Assembly (NCBI GenBank): GCA_963717745.1
Contig: CAVQXJ010000023.1
Coordinates: forward strand, 1-64,000
DNA from: JACCXG01 sp963717745
GTDB taxonomy: Bacteria; Acidobacteriota; Vicinamibacteria; Vicinamibacterales; 2-12-FULL-66-21
Length of the DNA stretch: 64,000 nt
Direction: 5' to 3'
The notes beneath the pieces are model-generated. The model searched no databases and had not been told where the DNA came from. It worked only from the letters and a program-made list of their open reading frames with translations. Of the stretch, positions 60,857 to 64,000 are shown piece after piece (the first letter of the stretch is position 1; each line of letters opens with the position of its first letter). The position numbers and the translations under genes are program-made.

Positions 60857-61224
60857 TCACACTGGCTCGTTCGCACTCCGTACACGAACACGCGCTGGGT
60901 CCACGATCCAGAGCCGATGCTCGATCCATTCCCCGGACAACACTGGCAAGACTCGGGTCATCAAGCCAAGTACCTGTCGGCGGGTGGGCTCGTTCGGCCG
61001 AAGCACCACGATGCCTGCGTAATCGCCCGGCGGATACGTCCGGATGTCCGCAAATCGAGGTCGAGGGTGAAGAGCACGCGCGCATCTGCTTGGCACGCCG
61101 CTGCAACTCTGGCATCTTCCGCGCCCGCGAGTCCTTCGTCCTGTACGGTGTCACAGTTCCAGCCGGCTGCGCGCAGGAGTTCGGCGGCCTCGACGGGCAG
61201 ATTCTCATCGAGCTTCGCGCGCAT
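60857..61224 (-). pseudogene. DUF5615 (PIN-like) toxin, one frameshift
   Basis: The first part reads MRAKLDENLPVEAAELLRAA, GWNCDTVQDEGLAGAEDARV and ARVLFTLDLD. After a one-base loss in a T run near 61060 the second frame gives FADIRTYPPGDYAGIVVLRP, NEPTRRQVLGLMTRVLPVLS and GEWIEHRLWIVDPARVRVRS, ending ANEPV. Joined, this is the DUF5615 fold, a PIN-like nuclease candidate with acidic residues in DEN and DLDFAD. It starts 9 bases after the DUF433 stop, in the classic DUF433-DUF5615 arrangement. Confidence 0.7.
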
Positions 61225-61233
61225 ACGCGGAAG

Positions 61234-61503
61234 CTACGCAGGAAGGGGCAGGATTCGCTCTTGCGCCAGGTCGGCGGCATACGCCAGTGCCGCCTGAATG
61301 CCCGCCGCCGTGAGCGTGGGGTAGCTGTCGAGGATCTCCGCGGCGGACAGCCCGTCGGCCAGGTTCGCCAGCACCACGGCCACGGGAATTCGCGTACCCC
61401 GGATGCATGCCTTGCCGTGGACAACTGCCGGATTGACGGTGATGTGTTCGCGCCACTCCCTACGACGATTGTAGCCACCGTTGGGCCGCGGGGACTGATT
61501 CAT
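61234..61503 (-). CDS. DUF433 antitoxin-like protein
   Basis: The 89-residue protein reads REHITVNPAVVHGKACIRGT and RIPVAVVLANLADGLSAAEI, ending LAQERILPLPA, the usual DUF433 sequence with its helix-turn-helix (GTRIPVAVVLANL). DUF433 proteins are antitoxins for PIN-like DUF5615 partners. The frame is open upstream to 61644 with an Arg-rich sequence unlike the family, so ATG 61503 is used. The family core begins at about residue 19, so even 61503 may be a little early. Confidence 0.75.
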   Translation of the reverse strand: MNQSPRPNGGYNRRREWREHITVNPAVVHGKACIRGTRIPVAVVLANLADGLSAAEILDSYPTLTAAGIQAALAYAADLAQERILPLPA

Positions 61504-61676
61504 TCGGAGGTCGCTATGTTTGGCGGTGTTCGCAGAGGTCTGGACGGGGGCGACCGTCTGCGCGTCAGCCCGTTGCCGGCGCCGCCGGCCAGGCAGGCGG
61601 CAAGAACGACGCATCCGATCGGCGTGTGTCTCAGCAGGGCGCATGATGCACCATCAAGGTCCCCGTGTCCCGCCGA

Positions 61677-62933
61677 TTACAGGGGTCCCTTGCGAGATGC
61701 CGGCAGCGTGATGGGCTGGACCGGGGCAGCGAGCACAGCGCTACGTCCGACCGTGACACGCACTCGTTGCAGTGCCCGTCCCGCCATCGACGACCCCCGT
61801 CGCCGCATGAGCACGGTTTCGAGGTGAATCAATCGCTGCTTCAAGCGGAGCATGTCATCGTGAACACGCGGCGGCACGCCGGGATCGCGAAACGTCTTCG
61901 CCTGCAGGGTGTTTGGAATCGTCTTCGTCGCGTTGCCGCCGCGGCGCGTCACCTCGTGGACTGCCGCTTCGAGAGCGTCGATGATCTGCTTCATCGTTTG
62001 TAGCGCCCGCGCAACGTCTCGTCCCGCCAGATCCTGGACCTGCATTAGCAGGCAGCAAACGTTCTGGAGCCCTGTCGCAGTAAGCTGCTGCTTGAGCCGC
62101 CCGATCTCGTGGTTCGTCCGCACACCTCGAAGGCTCACGCCATCGGCAACGGCAGATGAGATTGCCATCATGACGGCCGCCGTGGCCCCGAGCACGCGAA
62201 GCGTGGCGTCGGTTCCGGCGGAGCTCACGCTGTTCGCGCCCGCGGCAATAGCGTCAATGATTTTGGACGCCCCACCACCGATTGCGCCGATCGCCGCGCC
62301 CTGGGCGGCCGCAGCGGCTCCGGCAGCGCCACCAGCAGCTCCGGCAGCACCCCCGGCAGCGGCTCCGGCCGCGCGAGCCGCAGCTCCGGCAGCGCCGGCG
62401 GCACCTCCGGCAGCGGCTCCGGCAGCGCGAGTACCAGCTCCGGCGGCTCCAGCGGCACCTCCGGCAGCGGCTCCGGCACCGCGACCAGCAGCTCCGGCAG
62501 CGCCCGCAGCACCTCCGGCAGCGGCTCCGGCAGCGTTAGCACCAGCTCCGGCAGCGCCAGCGGCACCTCCGGCAGCGGCTCCGGCCGCGCCAGCCGCAGC
62601 TCCGGCAGCGCCAGCAGCACCTCCGGCGGCGGCTCCGGCAGCGTTAGCACCAGCTCCGGCAGCCCCAGCGGCACCTCCGGCAGCGGCTCCGGCCGCGCGA
62701 GCCGCAGCTCCGGCCGCGCCAGCGGCACCTCCGGCAGCGGCTCCGGCCGCGCCAGCCGCCGCTCCGGCCGCGCCAGCAGCACCTCCGGCAGCGGCGCCCT
62801 GGGCGCCCGCGGCAGCGCCGGCCGCCGCACCCGCCGCCGCGTCCGATACTGCATCGACCACGCCTTCAGCAGTTTCGACAAAGGTGTTCGCCGCGCCGGC
62901 GGCGGCGTCCCCCGCGTCTTCCAGCCAACCCAT
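61677..62933 (-). CDS. Gly/Ala 18-residue repeat protein with helical C-terminus
   Basis: ATG 62933 (GAGG spaced 6 bases upstream) starts GWLEDAGDAAAGAANTFVET. Residues about 45-215 consist of nine 18-residue units of AGAAAGGAAGAAGAxxxA type, with only Gly, Ala and a few Arg, Asn, Thr and Gln. A hydrophobic part (GAIGGGASKIIDAIAAGANS, LRVLGATAAVMMAISSAV) and then a helical domain (RLKQQLTATGLQNVCCLLMQ, LQTMKQIIDALEAAVHEVTR) follow, with a basic C-terminus. No signal peptide is visible. Small-residue GxxxA packing suggests a tightly packed fibre or membrane-inserting rod. Function is unknown. It lies beside the tRNA fragment and toxin pair, so it may be island cargo. Confidence 0.65.
   Translation of the reverse strand: MGWLEDAGDAAAGAANTFVETAEGVVDAVSDAAAGAAAGAAAGAQGAAAGGAAGAAGAAAGAAGAAAGGAAGAAGAAARAAGAAAGGAAGAAGAGANAAGAAAGGAAGAAGAAAGAAGAAAGGAAGAAGAGANAAGAAAGGAAGAAGAAGRGAGAAAGGAAGAAGAGTRAAGAAAGGAAGAAGAAARAAGAAAGGAAGAAGGAAGAAAAAQGAAIGAIGGGASKIIDAIAAGANSVSSAGTDATLRVLGATAAVMMAISSAVADGVSLRGVRTNHEIGRLKQQLTATGLQNVCCLLMQVQDLAGRDVARALQTMKQIIDALEAAVHEVTRRGGNATKTIPNTLQAKTFRDPGVPPRVHDDMLRLKQRLIHLETVLMRRRGSSMAGRALQRVRVTVGRSAVLAAPVQPITLPASRKGPL
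62310..62800. repeat. 54-bp tandem repeat array (about nine units)
   Basis: Within the Gly/Ala repeat gene, a 54-bp unit recurs about nine times, with phrases such as GGCACCTCCGGCAGCGGCTC and CAGCTCCGGCAGCGCCAGCG. Units differ mainly at the variable positions that encode Arg, Asn or Gly. Repeats are in frame, so copy number can change without breaking the protein. Confidence 0.85.
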
Positions 62934-63188
62934 AGCGCACCTCGGATCGAAATGAGCAGACGACTGTAACAACAACGCCGATCGCGATCGGGTGCCCGTC
63001 TACATCCTATTGCGGCAGCTTGAGTCGCTGCTCGACGGTGATCTCGAAGCGACGGAAGTTGGTGTCCGATGAGATTGCCAGGTCGGGGCTCGTCAGCCCC
63101 TGGCACACGCCATCATCCCGACGAGTCCTGACGCCAGCATCAGTAGTCCACCTGAGGAAGTCGAACTGCCAGCACACGTGCCTTCGCG
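62934..63188. other. intergenic, nothing recognised
   Basis: A stretch of 255 bases lies between the repeat protein start and the propeller gene stop. It likely holds the promoter of the repeat gene. No clear motif was found. Confidence 0.4.
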
Positions 63189-64000
63189 CTAATTCGGCAC
63201 GAAGACGATCCCGTCCGGATCATCGCCAGCCGCGATCGTCCGCCTGACAACACCCCGACCGATGTCGATGACCGAGATCGTGTCGTCGAGCATGTTGGCG
63301 ACGTAAGCGAAACGGTCGTTCGGCACGGTGATGCCAATCGCCAGGGTGCCGACGACAATGTTGTGTCTGACTCTCAGCGTTTCGGCGTCAACGACGAGGA
63401 CCCGGCCGTTGTCCGCACAGTTGACAATAAGCGTACGGCCATCGGTAGGCGTTGGTACGACGCGCACAGCCCCGAGGCAGTGCTGCATCACGGCCCGCCC
63501 GACCACTTGTAGTGTGCTCGTGTCGATTCTTACGATCTCATTGACGTAGACAGACGACGTGTAGATGTAGCGCCCGTCTGGCGAAATGCCAATGCCCTCG
63601 GTACCGGAGCCGGTCGCGATCTGCGCCAGGATGCGCTTCGTGTTGAGATCCAGGACGGACACCGTCCCTGGCCAGAAGTTCGTGACATACGCGCGCGCGC
63701 CATCGGGTGACGCGACCAGCATATGAGACCCCGCCTGATTGGTCGCGACGGCGTGGAGGATCTTCCGGCTCGCCACGTCGATCACCAGCACTTCCTGACG
63801 TCCCTCGCACGTGACATAAAGCCGTCGCTGATCGCGCGACACCGCAAGGCCGTGAGGCGCGCAGCGGCCGGCTCCGAGATCGATCGTCTCGGGAGCGCTG
63901 TCCGGGCGCGCGAGGTCGATCGCAGACAGGGTATTACCCGGTGCGTCCGTCAGTTCCGAGCTTCTGACGTGCGCACTGCCGTAGTTCGATGCGAACACGA
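63189..64000 (-). CDS. YVTN-type beta-propeller protein, partial
   Basis: The frame runs to the window edge, so the N-terminus is missing. The 269 visible residues form repeated blades of about 40 residues: RRLYVTCEGRQEVLVIDVAS, GARAYVTNFWPGTVSVLDLN, GRYIYTSSVYVNEIVRIDTS and NDRFAYVANMLDDTISVIDI, with the YVTN/YVAN motif and V.D.....(I/V) spacing. This is the YVTN propeller fold, often exported and used for binding or electron-transfer scaffolding. It ends VFVPN. The 63998 GTG is not taken as a start. Confidence 0.8.
   Translation of the reverse strand, partial: VFASNYGSAHVRSSELTDAPGNTLSAIDLARPDSAPETIDLGAGRCAPHGLAVSRDQRRLYVTCEGRQEVLVIDVASRKILHAVATNQAGSHMLVASPDGARAYVTNFWPGTVSVLDLNTKRILAQIATGSGTEGIGISPDGRYIYTSSVYVNEIVRIDTSTLQVVGRAVMQHCLGAVRVVPTPTDGRTLIVNCADNGRVLVVDAETLRVRHNIVVGTLAIGITVPNDRFAYVANMLDDTISVIDIGRGVVRRTIAAGDDPDGIVFVPN

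Noticed and set aside
62310..62800. CRISPR array
   Set aside because: Units are contiguous, in frame and coding, with no unique spacers between repeats.
61909..62955. Plus-strand Ala/Pro-rich frame opposite the Gly/Ala repeat gene, and a Leu/Pro/Glu-rich minus frame
   Set aside because: Every frame of a 54-bp repeat stays open. The chosen minus frame has a ribosome site, a non-repetitive helical domain and a natural stop, and the others do not.

Overview
The window is high-GC bacterial DNA with densely packed genes. Its gene families point to Acidobacteriota, most likely class Vicinamibacteria: several secreted VWFA-related proteins, a large carboxypeptidase-regulatory-domain protein, a DUF1080 sugar hydrolase, Tat-type sugar-isomerase proteins, a MoxR/DUF58/VWA gene set and a cytochrome-b-type SDH operon. 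No rRNA and no complete tRNA was found. The assignment is inference from families only.

Region 1 (1-8.2 kb) is a decayed accessory region. It holds the 3' part of an IS1380-type element, apparently inserted into a P-loop NTPase gene that is itself broken by several frameshifts. It also holds a ParE/RelE toxin remnant, an HNH endonuclease with a shifted start, a broken bacterial-PH/DUF1566 gene, three separate 3'-end remnants of serine recombinase genes, and a CAP12-type TIR protein of the kind used as an anti-phage NADase effector.

Region 2 (8.2-29.6 kb) is mostly housekeeping and metabolic: a sugar isomerase, a broken ankyrin gene, a TPR/VWFA secreted pair, small enzymes (YdeI-like, VOC, GNAT), a PLP aminotransferase and an RraA-like protein. 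A seven-gene minus-strand run follows: sdhC-sdhA-sdhB, a TPR-like gene, a DJ-1/PfpI gene, an alpha/beta hydrolase and a DUF1080 gene. It ends with a secreted lectin/endostatin-like protein and two tandem multi-pass membrane proteins, one of them broken.

Region 3 (29.6-53.5 kb) is cell-envelope and secreted-protein rich. It has a multi-domain carboxypeptidase-regulatory protein, the Bat-like set (coiled-coil protein, MoxR, DUF58, VWA, VWA), a secreted esterase-like hydrolase, DUF411, a broken Tat-type isomerase, an FAD oxidoreductase, a tightly coupled operon of a 960-residue unknown secreted protein plus two VWFA proteins, and a cupredoxin-like protein.

Region 4 (53.7-64 kb) carries an overlapping histidine kinase / response regulator / hybrid kinase cassette, a frameshifted GbsR/MarR regulator behind a very clear promoter and palindromic operator, RlpA, a 3' fragment of a tRNA-Arg gene (probable attachment site), a DUF433/DUF5615 toxin-antitoxin pair, a Gly/Ala 18-residue repeat protein and a YVTN beta-propeller running off the right edge.

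Two patterns cut across the regions. First, at least ten gaps between genes contain inverted-repeat elements whose arms are built from short tandemly repeated words. Three belong to one family and sit exactly between stop and start codons of co-directional genes. Second, single-base frameshifts split about eleven otherwise coherent genes, so either the sequence has residual indel errors or the genome is unusually rich in fresh pseudogenes.
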